Positions 52,943-61,199 of a stretch of 64,000 bases of DNA are shown piece after piece. How positions within the stretch are numbered: position 1 is the first letter of the stretch; every line of letters starts with the position of its first letter. The notes under the pieces were generated by a model, which had not been told where the DNA came from, did not search any database, and saw only the letters and a list, made by a program, of their open reading frames with translations. The stretch is from positions 1 through 64,000 of the forward strand of contig PLUF01000102.1 of NCBI GenBank assembly GCA_003164815.1. Direction: 5' to 3'. The position numbers and the translations under genes are program-made. This DNA is from Candidatus Gagatemarchaeum stordalenia. GTDB lineage: Archaea; Thermoproteota; Nitrososphaeria; Nitrososphaerales; Gagatemarchaeaceae.

Positions 52943-53915
52943 CCTCGGTCGGGGGCTCGTGGAGCAGTCCGCCGATGAGGACCAGGAACTGCTTTATCAC
53001 GTCCTCTTCGCTTGCGGAGCAAGTGAAGGACGCCGCCGTCGGGTGACCGCCGCCGTAGCCTCTCCCCTTGGAGAGGACCTCGGCCACGTCCGTCCCTAGA
53101 TGGACCTTGGTCTCCGAGCTGAACCGGCTGTTGGCGCGGAGCGACCCACGCAGCTCGCCGTCGAAGTCCCCGACGACCAGCGAGACGTCGGCCCCGAGGT
53201 GGGTGAAGGCCCTCGCGACGTTCGCCTGGAAGGATCCCACGGTGCTTATGAGAATCACCCAGCCAGAGGACCTGTAGATCCGCGACCTCCTCGCGGCCTT
53301 CAGCTTCGCTATCACCTCCCCGTAGTCAGGAGGGGACCTGAGGATCGCCCTGGCTTCGTCGAGGCTGGCCCCGAGGTCTGTGAGCTCGACCACGGCCTTG
53401 AGGGTGCCGACCCCCGCGATGGAGAGGTGCTGCGAGTCGAAGAGAATCGCGACCAGGAGGGCCTGCGAGGCCTTCGCGTCCGGGACGACGCCGGCATCCT
53501 TGAAGAGCCTGTAGACAATCTCGGCGGCCGAGGAGGCGGTCGTGTCGACCACGAGCTGGTCGTAGGGTGTCCCCTCCTGAATCGGGTGGTGGTCGACCAG
53601 TATCTTGGCGCCGCGGCTCTTCGTGAGCTTCTCGCTCCAGTCCTTGAGGAGCTCCATGTGCCCGATGTCGACGGCGATCAGGAGGTCGTAGTCTTGGCTC
53701 TCCTCGTGCTTCTCGTGGGGGAATGACAGGGCTAGCCGCTGCGTCAGCGAGCTCATCCCGTCTGGGATGATTATCGAGGTCTCGGCGCCCGGCATGAGCT
53801 TCCCGATCATGAAGGAGAGCGCGTACGCGGAGAGGTAGGTGTCGGCGTCAGCGTGGCGGTGGCAGAGTATGGCGACCTTCCTGACGTTCTCTGCCGGCGG
53901 CAGGGTCAGGCGCAT
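52935..53915 (-). CDS. DHH-family phosphoesterase
   Basis: The 326-aa protein has CHRHADADTYLSAYAL (HxDxD metal site), DIGH, the ILVDHHP that names the family, and a DHHA1 domain ending GRGYGGGHPTAASF. Relatives are nanoRNases, pAp phosphatases or cyclic-dinucleotide phosphodiesterases. No extra sensory domain is present, so the substrate is open. Confidence 0.88.
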   Translation of the reverse strand: MRLTLPPAENVRKVAILCHRHADADTYLSAYALSFMIGKLMPGAETSIIIPDGMSSLTQRLALSFPHEKHEESQDYDLLIAVDIGHMELLKDWSEKLTKSRGAKILVDHHPIQEGTPYDQLVVDTTASSAAEIVYRLFKDAGVVPDAKASQALLVAILFDSQHLSIAGVGTLKAVVELTDLGASLDEARAILRSPPDYGEVIAKLKAARRSRIYRSSGWVILISTVGSFQANVARAFTHLGADVSLVVGDFDGELRGSLRANSRFSSETKVHLGTDVAEVLSKGRGYGGGHPTAASFTCSASEEDVIKQFLVLIGGLLHEPPTEVK

Positions 53916-53988
53916 TCTTTCACCGGGACCGGCGCTCTCCGAAAGGTAACGGAAGATGGCAGGGGACTGGGGACGGCGGTCACGCGCT

Positions 53989-54372
53989 CTAGGAGCCCTT
54001 CGATGAGTCTGAGGCGGAGCCCTGGGTGCGGGCCTTGATCATCTCGTCGATCTTCGTCTGGAGCTCCTTGATGTTTTCCTTCAGCCTAGACTCCTGCTTG
54101 TTGAGCACGAGTGTGCGCGTGGTTGAGATGTCCTTCTTCTCCTCGAGCTCCTTCGAGATCGCTTCCTTGGTGACCTTCACGAGCAGGCTTCCGACGTACT
54201 TGTAAATCTGCTCCTCATCGGCGACGGTCTTCAGCTCTTCCAAGGTCTTCTCGGCGTCGGCGAGCTCCGCGTCCACCTGCTGCTTCTGCATCGCGACGGA
54301 CTGGAGGTTCTGCTGGAGGTTGTCGAGCCTGGTGAGCTGCTCTCTCAACCAAGGCGGTAACTCTTGACTCAA
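53989..54372 (-). CDS. pfdB: Prefoldin subunit beta
   Basis: The 127-aa protein has two long coiled-coil helices around a beta hairpin (QIYKYVGSLLVKVTKEAISKEL), the prefoldin beta pattern. Prefoldin passes unfolded proteins to the thermosome. It is the last gene in the exosome/proteasome run, 24 nt after Pcc1. Confidence 0.9.
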   Translation of the reverse strand: MSQELPPWLREQLTRLDNLQQNLQSVAMQKQQVDAELADAEKTLEELKTVADEEQIYKYVGSLLVKVTKEAISKELEEKKDISTTRTLVLNKQESRLKENIKELQTKIDEMIKARTQGSASDSSKGS

Positions 54373-54396
54373 ACTGTTCGCACCGATTTTCCAAGA

Positions 54397-54621
54397 CTAC
54401 TTAAAGTCTTTCGGGGCTTTGAGGGCCTCGCCTAGGCGCGAAATCTCCGCGATGGCCTCGCTGAGGTCTGACGTCTGGGATCGTCTGACGAGCGTGGTCC
54501 CCGAGACCTTCGACCCTTTGAGAGCCCTGGCGGCGAGGGCCACGGTTTGTCCGTCGCCCTCGACCGTTACCTTGAGCTGAATCCTCTTGACGGGCCTAGC
54601 CCTTTCTTGTCTGCGAGACAT
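54397..54621 (-). CDS. pcc1: KEOPS subunit Pcc1
   Basis: The 74-aa protein is the Pcc1 dimerisation subunit: KRIQLKVTVEGDGQTVALAA, SGTTLVRRSQTSDLSEAIAEISRL. KEOPS makes t6A at tRNA position 37. ATG 54621 overlaps the end of the L37Ae gene by 26 nt; an upstream in-frame ATG at 54633 is possible. TrmO at 19.4 kb acts on the same modification. Confidence 0.85.
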   Translation of the reverse strand: MSRRQERARPVKRIQLKVTVEGDGQTVALAARALKGSKVSGTTLVRRSQTSDLSEAIAEISRLGEALKAPKDFK

Positions 54622-54817
54622 CGTAGGCCCCACCAGCGATCGTGAACCCGCAGCTCCTGCAGCTCCAGATCCCCGAGGAGACCCTCTTCAGCTTGAGGCT
54701 GGCACAGGACGGGCACTCCTTCTTGGCCTTCAACAGGCGATGGACGTTGGTGTAGCGCTTCCGGACCGTGCCTCCGTACTTCGCCCCGAGGCCCCTAAGG
54801 GACTTGGACCTAGGCAC
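54596..54817 (-). CDS. rpl37ae: 50S ribosomal protein L37Ae
   Basis: The 73-aa protein has the four-Cys zinc ribbon CPSCASLKLKRVSSGIWSCRSC and the basic N-terminus RSKSLRGLGAKYGGTVRKRY. It is normal in length and overlaps the end of rrp42 (8 nt). This position after rrp42 is the conserved archaeal arrangement. Confidence 0.93.
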   Translation of the reverse strand: MPRSKSLRGLGAKYGGTVRKRYTNVHRLLKAKKECPSCASLKLKRVSSGIWSCRSCGFTIAGGAYDVSQTRKG

Positions 54818-55625
54818 GGTGGGTGGCCTCCTTGATCTTGGCGCGTATCTCCTTGCCTCTCGAGATGGCCCAGTCGGCCGCCGTGAGTATCTGTTCCTGG
54901 GTCAGCGAGCCGGGCTCGCCCTTCTGGCCAGCGCAGATGTTGCCGTCGTCGACCGTGGTCAGGGTTATCCTTGCGTCCATCACACCCTCCTCCTCTGCCG
55001 TCGGGTCCGCGACGAGCATGCCGTTTATGCTGGCCATGGTCAGCGAGACCGGGATCTTGCTGACGGGTACCGGCATCTTCCTGCCCGTATTCTTGACTGC
55101 GTCTCCCTCGAGCACGAACTCGGGCATGTTTGCGGTGAGCAACGCCGAGACGACCGCGTAGTTGGTCGCGTCGAAGAGGTTGCCGTCCACGTTAAGGACG
55201 TTCACGTCGACGAAGACGGCGTAGACGAACTTGCCCTCCTTGATGACCAGGCTGCTGACGTCAATCATCTCGGACTCCCGGACTCCTCTGTCGACGACCC
55301 TCGCGAGCTCTATCGCCTTCTCGTCCGGCGGCCCCGCCTCTACATAGGAAGCCGCCATCGGAAGGACCTCTGCGCCGACGATGAGCAGACCCTTGTCAGG
55401 TGTGTCCGGAAATGGGGTTCCCTTGTCGATCATGACTCCCGCTATGACCTGGGTCTTCCCCAGGCTAACCATCGCGGAACCGTTGGCCTTCTCGATCAGG
55501 CCGGTTTGAATCTCGAGGTTTCTTACCTGGTCGAGTGCTCTCCCGTCGAGCCTCGTTCCCTTTGAGAGGAGCTCGAGCAGCTGGGCCTTCCTCAGAGCTT
55601 CTACTACGTACGACTTTTGGGGCAT
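54810..55625 (-). CDS. rrp42: Exosome subunit Rrp42
   Basis: The 271-aa RNase PH-fold protein (TRLDGRALDQVRNLEIQTGLIEKANGSAMVSLGKTQVIAGVM) is the non-catalytic ring subunit. It alternates with Rrp41 in the exosome hexamer. It begins 1 nt after the Rrp41 stop. Confidence 0.93.
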   Translation of the reverse strand: MPQKSYVVEALRKAQLLELLSKGTRLDGRALDQVRNLEIQTGLIEKANGSAMVSLGKTQVIAGVMIDKGTPFPDTPDKGLLIVGAEVLPMAASYVEAGPPDEKAIELARVVDRGVRESEMIDVSSLVIKEGKFVYAVFVDVNVLNVDGNLFDATNYAVVSALLTANMPEFVLEGDAVKNTGRKMPVPVSKIPVSLTMASINGMLVADPTAEEEGVMDARITLTTVDDGNICAGQKGEPGSLTQEQILTAADWAISRGKEIRAKIKEATHRA

Positions 55626-55626
55626 C

Positions 55627-56391
55627 TTACTCGCCTACCTCCTCTGTGGTTGTCTCGACGCTCGCACCCGCGAAGTACTTCCTGAGCAGTGCTTCGCGCT
55701 GAAGCTCGTAGACCTTCCTTGCACCTTGGTTGGCCATCTCAAGAGCCTGCTTGAACTCGTCCGGGGTGAACATGCCATCGAGCTGGAGCAGTGTGATCTG
55801 GTTCAGGTTCGGCATGAACGCGTAGGGCATGTCTCCAGATCCCTCCTTGTCCTCCGTGTCGTTCAGGTCGAGCACGACCTTGCCGTCGACCTTGCCGACG
55901 GCGCATCCGACCACGAGGTCGCGCATGTTGATCCCTGCGTCCGCGAGGGCGAGGGATGCTGCCGTGATGCCAGCGACGCGAGAACCGCCGTCAGACTGCA
56001 GGACTTCGACGTAGATCTGGATCGCGGTGCGTGGGTAGTCCTCGAGGATCACCGCAGGCTGCAGCGCCTCCCTTATCACCATGGATATTTCGATCTCCCT
56101 CCTTGAGGGTGCGGGGTTCTTGCGCTGGTCGACGGAGAACGGCGCCATGTGATATCTGCACTTGAGCACGGCCCTGTCGGCTAGAAGCATGTGCTTCGGG
56201 TGCATCTCCTTGGGACCGTAGACCGCGGCCATTATCTTGTTCTTGCCGAACTCGATGTAAGCTGACCCGTCTGCGTTCTGCAGCATGCCGACTTCAATCT
56301 TGATGGGCCTAAGCTCGTCCCATCTGCGGCCATCGGTGCGCAGACCGTTTTCATCGATCAGTTTCTTTTTCTCTTCCAATCTATTCACCAC
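55627..56391 (-). CDS. rrp41: Exosome subunit Rrp41
   Basis: The 254-aa RNase PH-fold protein starts [46 protein letters not shown], with [15 protein letters not shown] and the catalytic Asp in the [11 protein letters not shown] region. It is the phosphorolytic 3'-5' RNase subunit. It overlaps the Rrp4 stop by 11 nt. Confidence 0.94.
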   Translation of the reverse strand: MVNRLEEKKKLIDENGLRTDGRRWDELRPIKIEVGMLQNADGSAYIEFGKNKIMAAVYGPKEMHPKHMLLADRAVLKCRYHMAPFSVDQRKNPAPSRREIEISMVIREALQPAVILEDYPRTAIQIYVEVLQSDGGSRVAGITAASLALADAGINMRDLVVGCAVGKVDGKVVLDLNDTEDKEGSGDMPYAFMPNLNQITLLQLDGMFTPDEFKQALEMANQGARKVYELQREALLRKYFAGASVETTTEEVGE

Positions 56392-57055
56392 TAGTGAGGA
56401 AAGCCTCTACCCTCTGTGTCAGGTCGGCCAGATGCGCCTCCTGCTCTATCAGGTGTACCGCCTTCACCGCCTTCACGACTCCGTCCGGCGGCCCCTCCAG
56501 CACGACAAGACCGTTCTGCCCGACGCGAATGTCGCAGTGGGTCAGGTCCCCTATCATCTTGATCATGTATCCCTTCTTCCCTATCAGCCGCGCGACCTTC
56601 GTGGGCGAAATCTTCACGAGCTCCCCGCCTGGGATTATGCCGAGACCCGGCCCCCTGATTGAGAGCTGGGGGTCCCTCGAACGATCGTACGCCTCGATCT
56701 TGGCGAGCATCAGGTCGCCGACCCTGAACCTCGAGCTGAGGTCATGGGTCGCTGGCGAGAAGTCTCGGCCGAAGACGAACTGCGCCGGCAGGTAGCCGAG
56801 GAAGCACGAGTTGATGTCGACCTCCCAGCCGTAGCCGGTAAGGTTCGAGACCTTCCCCACGACGAGGTCCTCCACGCGGGGGATATAGATCCCCGAGAGA
56901 GGGATGACTCTAGCGTCGCTCCTAACGATCTCCGCGAGACCAATGCGCAGAGCGATGAGGTCGTTGCCCCTGCGCTCGACAAAGCTGCCTGGTCTATAGT
57001 CCCCACTGACGATTACGTCTCCGGGGATTACCTGCTTCCTGACTATCTCTGGCAA
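56381..57055 (-). CDS. rrp4: Exosome cap subunit Rrp4
   Basis: The 224-aa protein has an N-terminal domain ([17 protein letters not shown]), S1 domain ([20 protein letters not shown]) and KH domain ([21 protein letters not shown] with GKKG). It forms the RNA-binding cap of the exosome. Confidence 0.93.
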   Translation of the reverse strand: MPEIVRKQVIPGDVIVSGDYRPGSFVERRGNDLIALRIGLAEIVRSDARVIPLSGIYIPRVEDLVVGKVSNLTGYGWEVDINSCFLGYLPAQFVFGRDFSPATHDLSSRFRVGDLMLAKIEAYDRSRDPQLSIRGPGLGIIPGGELVKISPTKVARLIGKKGYMIKMIGDLTHCDIRVGQNGLVVLEGPPDGVVKAVKAVHLIEQEAHLADLTQRVEAFLTSGE

Positions 57056-57056
57056 T

Positions 57057-57746
57057 TCATTTCACCAATGTTACTTGTGCCGACCCCTTCGTCACAGCCC
57101 CCAACTTTTCAAGAAGGCTTGGCTGGATGGCAGCCGGTACCTCTAACACTACGGACAGTCCACCGTCCTGACCCCACTCCTCTTTAAGTATCTCGCCGAA
57201 TCCTTTCAGGACTCCTAGGGATTGCCCGGCGTACTGGGCGGGAGTCCTGACAGCCAGCTTGACCCTCTCGGACTTTAGCGGGATTATCGGCCTCAGCTTC
57301 TCAAGGATCTCCTTGGTCTGCTCGTTAGCGTCCTTGAACGGGTCGATGGAGATCCTCGCCTCGAGCATGGCCTGCTCTATCCTCACGGGGGGGTGGGGGA
57401 GGCTGGTCCTCGGGTCCACGTAGCTCTTGGCGATTATCGAGATGACCTGCCGCCTCTTCTCCTCGGTGAGCCTCACCCTCTGCTCTTGGGTCAACTGGAG
57501 CTCGCCTCTCTTGAGGACCTCCAGCGCCGCCTTAGCGTGGTCCTCGGTCTTGAAGTGCCTCTTCAGCTTCTCCGCCGAGGCCCGCAGGCCCTTGGAGGAG
57601 TCGAAATAGACCTCGTCGATGGCCAGGACGGATAGCGGGTCGACGTTCCGGCCCATCTTGAAGTTCAGGGCGGCGTCTGGGTATACGAGTATCTCGTAGT
57701 GCTCGCCCTCTATGGTCATGCGCACGCTCGTGAAACGGTTGCTCAT
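57057..57746 (-). CDS. sdo1: Ribosome maturation protein SBDS
   Basis: The 229-aa protein matches SBDS domains I-III: EHYEILVYPDAALNFKMGRNVDPLSVLAIDEVYFDSSKG and later DPRTSLPHPPVRIEQAML. It helps release the anti-association factor aIF6 during 50S maturation, together with a translocation-type GTPase, so EF-2 at 4.4 kb is a likely partner. It starts 1 nt before the Rrp4 gene region, in the same run. Confidence 0.93.
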   Translation of the reverse strand: MSNRFTSVRMTIEGEHYEILVYPDAALNFKMGRNVDPLSVLAIDEVYFDSSKGLRASAEKLKRHFKTEDHAKAALEVLKRGELQLTQEQRVRLTEEKRRQVISIIAKSYVDPRTSLPHPPVRIEQAMLEARISIDPFKDANEQTKEILEKLRPIIPLKSERVKLAVRTPAQYAGQSLGVLKGFGEILKEEWGQDGGLSVVLEVPAAIQPSLLEKLGAVTKGSAQVTLVK

Positions 57747-57762
57747 GACCTTGCCTCGGGGG

Positions 57763-58512
57763 CTACGCGCCCTTGTTCGGTGGCTTGTCGCTGCGTGTCT
57801 TCGCGTTGGCGGCGCTCTTCGCGATCTCTTCCTCGGAGAGCTTCCTCATCATCTTAGACTCGGCGTCGACCACGGCCGTCTTGATGTGGGCCGTGCCCTG
57901 CTTGTCCTCGCTCACGAGGTAGATGCACTCGATCGCCAGCCGTATGCCGTCATCGAGGCTCATGCCCTTGTCGTAGTTCTTCTCTAGGTATTCGTTGACC
58001 TGGTCGCTGCCCGCCCCGATTGCTATCGCGTCGAAGCTGAGGTATGCGCCCGTCGGGTCGGTGAGGTAGACCACAGGTCCCCTGTTCTCGTCGACGCCGG
58101 CGAGGATGAGCGAGACGCCGAACGGCCTGACTCCCGCGTACTGGGTGTACTGCTGGTTGAGGTCGGCGATCCGCTTGGCCACCGTCTCGATGTCGACCGG
58201 CTCCTCGTAGACAAGCTTGTTGCTCTGCGCGATGACCCTGGCGTTGTCGACCTGTATACGGGCATCCGGGATGTAGCCCGCGCCGACCGCGCCGATATGG
58301 TCGTCGATCTGGAACATCTTCACGACGGAATAACCACTCTGAAGCTTCCTGCCCCTCTCCTCCACAGCGAGGACGACACCTTCGTTTGTCCGGACTCCTA
58401 CTGCCAGGCTTCCCCTTCTGACTGTCTCAAGAGCATACTCGACTTGGTATAGTCTGCCATCGGGCGAGAAGATGGTAATCGCCCGGTCGTAACCTGCTGA
58501 GGGTGCGAACGT
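57763..58512 (-). CDS. psmA: 20S proteasome alpha subunit, apparent ACG start
   Basis: The product matches alpha subunits: FAPSAGYDRAITIFSPDGRLYQVEYALETVRRGS. The codon expected to be ATG is ACG (58512-58510). The SD-like AAGGAG lies 10 nt upstream and the TATA TTTAAAA at 58555-58562. The only in-frame ATG, at 58620, lies upstream of that TATA box, and no GTG or TTG intervenes in the plausible region. With ACG the protein is 249 aa, the normal length. It leads the superoperon psmA-SBDS-rrp4-rrp41-rrp42-L37Ae-pcc1-pfdB. It is divergent from a JAMM protease. Confidence 0.88.
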   Translation of the reverse strand, partial: TFAPSAGYDRAITIFSPDGRLYQVEYALETVRRGSLAVGVRTNEGVVLAVEERGRKLQSGYSVVKMFQIDDHIGAVGAGYIPDARIQVDNARVIAQSNKLVYEEPVDIETVAKRIADLNQQYTQYAGVRPFGVSLILAGVDENRGPVVYLTDPTGAYLSFDAIAIGAGSDQVNEYLEKNYDKGMSLDDGIRLAIECIYLVSEDKQGTAHIKTAVVDAESKMMRKLSEEEIAKSAANAKTRSDKPPNKGA

Positions 58513-58663
58513 GTTCTCTAATCTCCTTAGATGGAGAGGAGGCTTTTGGGGTCGTTTTAAAGGATTCTGTCCGGGCCGCCGTCGATCGAGAGGTGCGGGC
58601 CGCGCCCCCGACCCCTCCAAAAGGCATTTACCCCCGCCCCGCGACGCGGGGCTTGCTTCTTCC

Positions 58664-59065
58664 TTGCCAGTCCGCAGCGTTACCGTACTGAGAGAGGTGG
58701 TGGACAGCGTCCTGACCTACTCGCGCAGCGCCTATCCCAGGGAGGGCATACTCCTGCTCCGGGGGAAGAGCAAGAAGGGCGACGTGCGGATCGAGAGCGT
58801 GATGATCCCGCCGATGGCCACCCACGGGGAGGGGTTCTCGAGCTTCAGCTGGACGCTGATGCCGATCGACCTGACGTTCATCGGGGTGGCCCACTCCCAC
58901 CCCTCCGGCTACGCGGTCCCTTCCCACCAGGACCTGCTTCACATGATGGGGAAAATCATGATGATCGCTGGCTACCCGTACAGCGACGAGAGCTGCATCA
59001 AGATCTACGACAGCCACGGGGAGCCCCTAATCTTCCAAGTGGCCGAAAAACAGACGCAATCTTAA
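58664..59065 (+). CDS. JAMM/MPN+ metalloprotease
   Basis: The 133-aa protein has the JAMM motif AHSHPSGYAVPSHQDLLHMM (H-x-H, then Ser and Asp) and an upstream Glu in YPREGILLLRG. It starts at TTG 58664, with a TATA-like GCATTTAC near 58624. Relatives Rpn11 and HvJAMM1 remove ubiquitin-like modifiers. Head-to-head placement with psmA suggests it cleaves modifiers from proteasome substrates. Confidence 0.85.
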   Translation: MPVRSVTVLREVVDSVLTYSRSAYPREGILLLRGKSKKGDVRIESVMIPPMATHGEGFSSFSWTLMPIDLTFIGVAHSHPSGYAVPSHQDLLHMMGKIMMIAGYPYSDESCIKIYDSHGEPLIFQVAEKQTQS

Positions 59066-59093
59066 ATACGAAAAACGAACGCTGAGCGGCAGA

Positions 59094-59276
59094 TTGGCGG
59101 TTTCGCACACGACGGGCCAGACCTGGGCCGCGCTCAAGAAATCATGGAAGGCTTACAAGATTGCAAAGGTGAAGAACGAGGAGGCGAACATGGTCGAGTA
59201 CGCGAAGAGGATCGTGAAGCTCCAGAAGGAGCTCGGCGTTCGGCAGGCCAAGTTCCCCGAACTGGACCTCAGCTGA
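59094..59276 (+). CDS. Small basic helical protein
   Basis: The 60-aa basic protein (TTGQTWAALKKSWKAYKIAK..., then KRIVKLQKELGV) starts at TTG 59094, about 30 nt after CTTAAATAC, whose TAA is also the JAMM stop. The product is probably a two-helix, nucleic-acid- or ribosome-binding protein. Family not recognised. Confidence 0.6.
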   Translation: MAVSHTTGQTWAALKKSWKAYKIAKVKNEEANMVEYAKRIVKLQKELGVRQAKFPELDLS

Positions 59277-59282
59277 AGTCGG

Positions 59283-59672
59283 TCATCGATTCCGTTCTGG
59301 AATCATACCCGTCTGGTATATCGTCATGACGGTCTCCCGGAGGTTAGCGACCTGGTGCAGGTCGAAGTCCGGCTCCGTGGACACGAGCATGAAGTTCACC
59401 CCGAGGTTGAAGATCAACATGTTCACCCTCTCCCTCTTCAGGAAGGTGTACTGGATGTTCCCGAAGTAGCGGTCCCAGGTCTTGTCGGTGCCGATCTGAA
59501 TCGTCAGGTTCGCCATAAGCCTGAGGTCTTCGCTCAGCGGTTCGAGGGAGCTTATGCCCTTCCGCATCCCGCCCGCGATTATCCTCCCGGTGTCGTCGAG
59601 AACGCTCGCGTACCGGATTCGTCGGTCATATTTGAATATCTGGGCACATAACTTGTCGAGAGGATACGTCAT
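59283..59672 (-). CDS. Roadblock-like small protein, DUF6659 type
   Basis: The 129-aa protein starts MTYPLDKLCAQIFKYDRRIRYASVLDDTGRIIAGG and continues DLRLMANLTIQIGTDKTWDRYFG. It resembles the thaumarchaeal DUF6659 family of roadblock/profilin-like proteins; this is recalled, not searched. TATA (AATATATATAT, 59705-59719) favours ATG 59672 over 59699. Possibly a small-GTPase or signalling scaffold. Confidence 0.6.
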   Translation of the reverse strand: MTYPLDKLCAQIFKYDRRIRYASVLDDTGRIIAGGMRKGISSLEPLSEDLRLMANLTIQIGTDKTWDRYFGNIQYTFLKRERVNMLIFNLGVNFMLVSTEPDFDLHQVANLRETVMTIYQTGMIPERNR

Positions 59673-59839
59673 AGTAGGGCCGGGGCTGTAGTGTAGCATA
59701 GTGAATGATATATATATTGTTGGCCGAGGTTTCGGCTCGCTTTTCCGGGCGCGTCCTACGTGTTGAGGCGATTGTAAAAGACCTTTGACTCGCCATTAGA
59801 AGACGTGCTACCGCGCCTGAAGTCACAGGTGTATTGAAA

Positions 59840-60280
59840 ATGGTGTTCGAGCAAGTGCTCACCATCATCTTCGCCGTAGGCGTAGGTGCTGCCCTGATTG
59901 TGTATGCCGCAAGGCCAAGACACAGAGGTGCATCCATCTCGGTAGGTGCGTCAGCGATTGGCTCGTTCGCATCCACTGAGTCAGTGCAGGCAGTGCCGAT
60001 GCCACAGGTAGCAGCCGTCGAATCACCGGTGGCCGTGATCTCTCCCCCAGAAGCTGAGGTGGTGGCGGAGGTCGCGCCAGTGGTGGCAGACGTGGCAGCA
60101 GTGGGCCCCGTCGAGGTCGCATCCAGCACGGCCCTCCAGGCCGCTGTTGCACCAGCCTCGATCGCTGAGACCGTGGAGTCTCCCGCGCGCACCGCGGTGA
60201 CCACGCACAGGGCGCAGAGAAAGAAGAGCACGGCGACAAAGAGTCGCGCTAGGTCTACGCGCAAGGCTAAGACTAACTAG
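59840..60280 (+). CDS. Membrane protein with Ala/Val/Pro linker and basic tail
   Basis: The 146-aa protein has one N-terminal membrane helix (VLTIIFAVGVGAALIVYAA), a long Ala/Val/Ser/Pro-rich linker, and a Lys/Arg-rich tail (HRAQRKKSTATKSRARSTRK) like a histone tail. The tail would be in the cytoplasm if the N-terminus is outside, and could touch DNA or RNA. No family recognised. Confidence 0.6.
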   Translation: MVFEQVLTIIFAVGVGAALIVYAARPRHRGASISVGASAIGSFASTESVQAVPMPQVAAVESPVAVISPPEAEVVAEVAPVVADVAAVGPVEVASSTALQAAVAPASIAETVESPARTAVTTHRAQRKKSTATKSRARSTRKAKTN

Positions 60281-60347
60281 ACCCGGCCGGAAGACATTGG
60301 TGGGTCGAGGCGACAAGCCTTATACCCACACCCTCTCTATTTTACCC

Positions 60348-61199
60348 GTGAGAGATCCCCTCGTCGGGTTTCACGTTTCCATAGCAGGCTCCATCGACCT
60401 TGCAGTCGACAGGGCGCTGCAGGCGAACTGCACGACGTTCCAGCTCTTCACGCGCAATCCACGCGCCTGGAACTTCAAGCCGCTCCGGGACGAGGAGGTC
60501 GCGGCTTTCAAGGAGAAGAGGCACAAGGCCGGGTTCAAGAGGGTGGTTGTGCACATGCCTTACCTCCCTAACCTGGCATCCCCGGTGAAGTCCGTCATCA
60601 AGAAGAGCAGGGCCTCGCTCACCGCGGAGGTCGGAAGGTGCGGCGCGCTCGGCGTGGACTACCTCGTCGCGCACATCGGTTCACACATGGGGAAGGGGTC
60701 CCTGGTCGGGGTGAGGGACGTCGTCGACGCCTGCAACGAAGCCCTGGAGGCCAACCCCAACTCCATGACGATCCTGCTCGAGAACATGGCGGGCCAGAAG
60801 AACAGCGTCGGAGCGAGGTTCGAGGAGCTGCGCATGATGCTCGACGGAGTAAAGCAGACCGACAGGATCGGGGTCTGCCTCGACACCTGCCACCTCTTCG
60901 CGGCGGGCTTCGACCTCTCCGCGCCCGCCGGGGTCGACGAGACTCTGGGCCTATTCGACCAGATCGTCGGCTTCGACCGGCTCATGGTAGTGCACCTGAA
61001 CGACTCCAAGGGTCACCGCGGGAGCAACCTAGACAGGCACGACCACGTCGGCCTGGGACGGATCGGCGAGAGGGGCTTCAAGAGCATCCTCCACCGCCCG
61101 GAGATCCACAGGCTGCCCATCCTGATGGAAACCCCCGTGGACGACAGGAGGTCCGACGCGGACGAATTGGCCTACGTCCGGGCGCTGATAGCTGACTAA
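60348..61199 (+). CDS. nfo: Endonuclease IV (AP endonuclease)
   Basis: The 283-aa TIM-barrel enzyme keeps the three-zinc site: VVVHMPYL, LVAHIGSHMGKG, LLENMAGQ, CLDTCHLFAAG, VHLNDSKG, RHDHVGLGRIG and METPV. It cuts 5' of abasic sites in base excision repair. It starts at GTG 60348 after CTTATACCC (about 60319). It is convergent with topoisomerase IB, overlapping by 4 nt. Confidence 0.93.
   Translation: MRDPLVGFHVSIAGSIDLAVDRALQANCTTFQLFTRNPRAWNFKPLRDEEVAAFKEKRHKAGFKRVVVHMPYLPNLASPVKSVIKKSRASLTAEVGRCGALGVDYLVAHIGSHMGKGSLVGVRDVVDACNEALEANPNSMTILLENMAGQKNSVGARFEELRMMLDGVKQTDRIGVCLDTCHLFAAGFDLSAPAGVDETLGLFDQIVGFDRLMVVHLNDSKGHRGSNLDRHDHVGLGRIGERGFKSILHRPEIHRLPILMETPVDDRRSDADELAYVRALIAD

Noticed and set aside
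58513-58620. N-terminal extension of psmA to ATG 58620
   Set aside because: The extension is Arg/Pro-rich, unlike any proteasome alpha subunit, and its ATG lies upstream of the likely TATA box.
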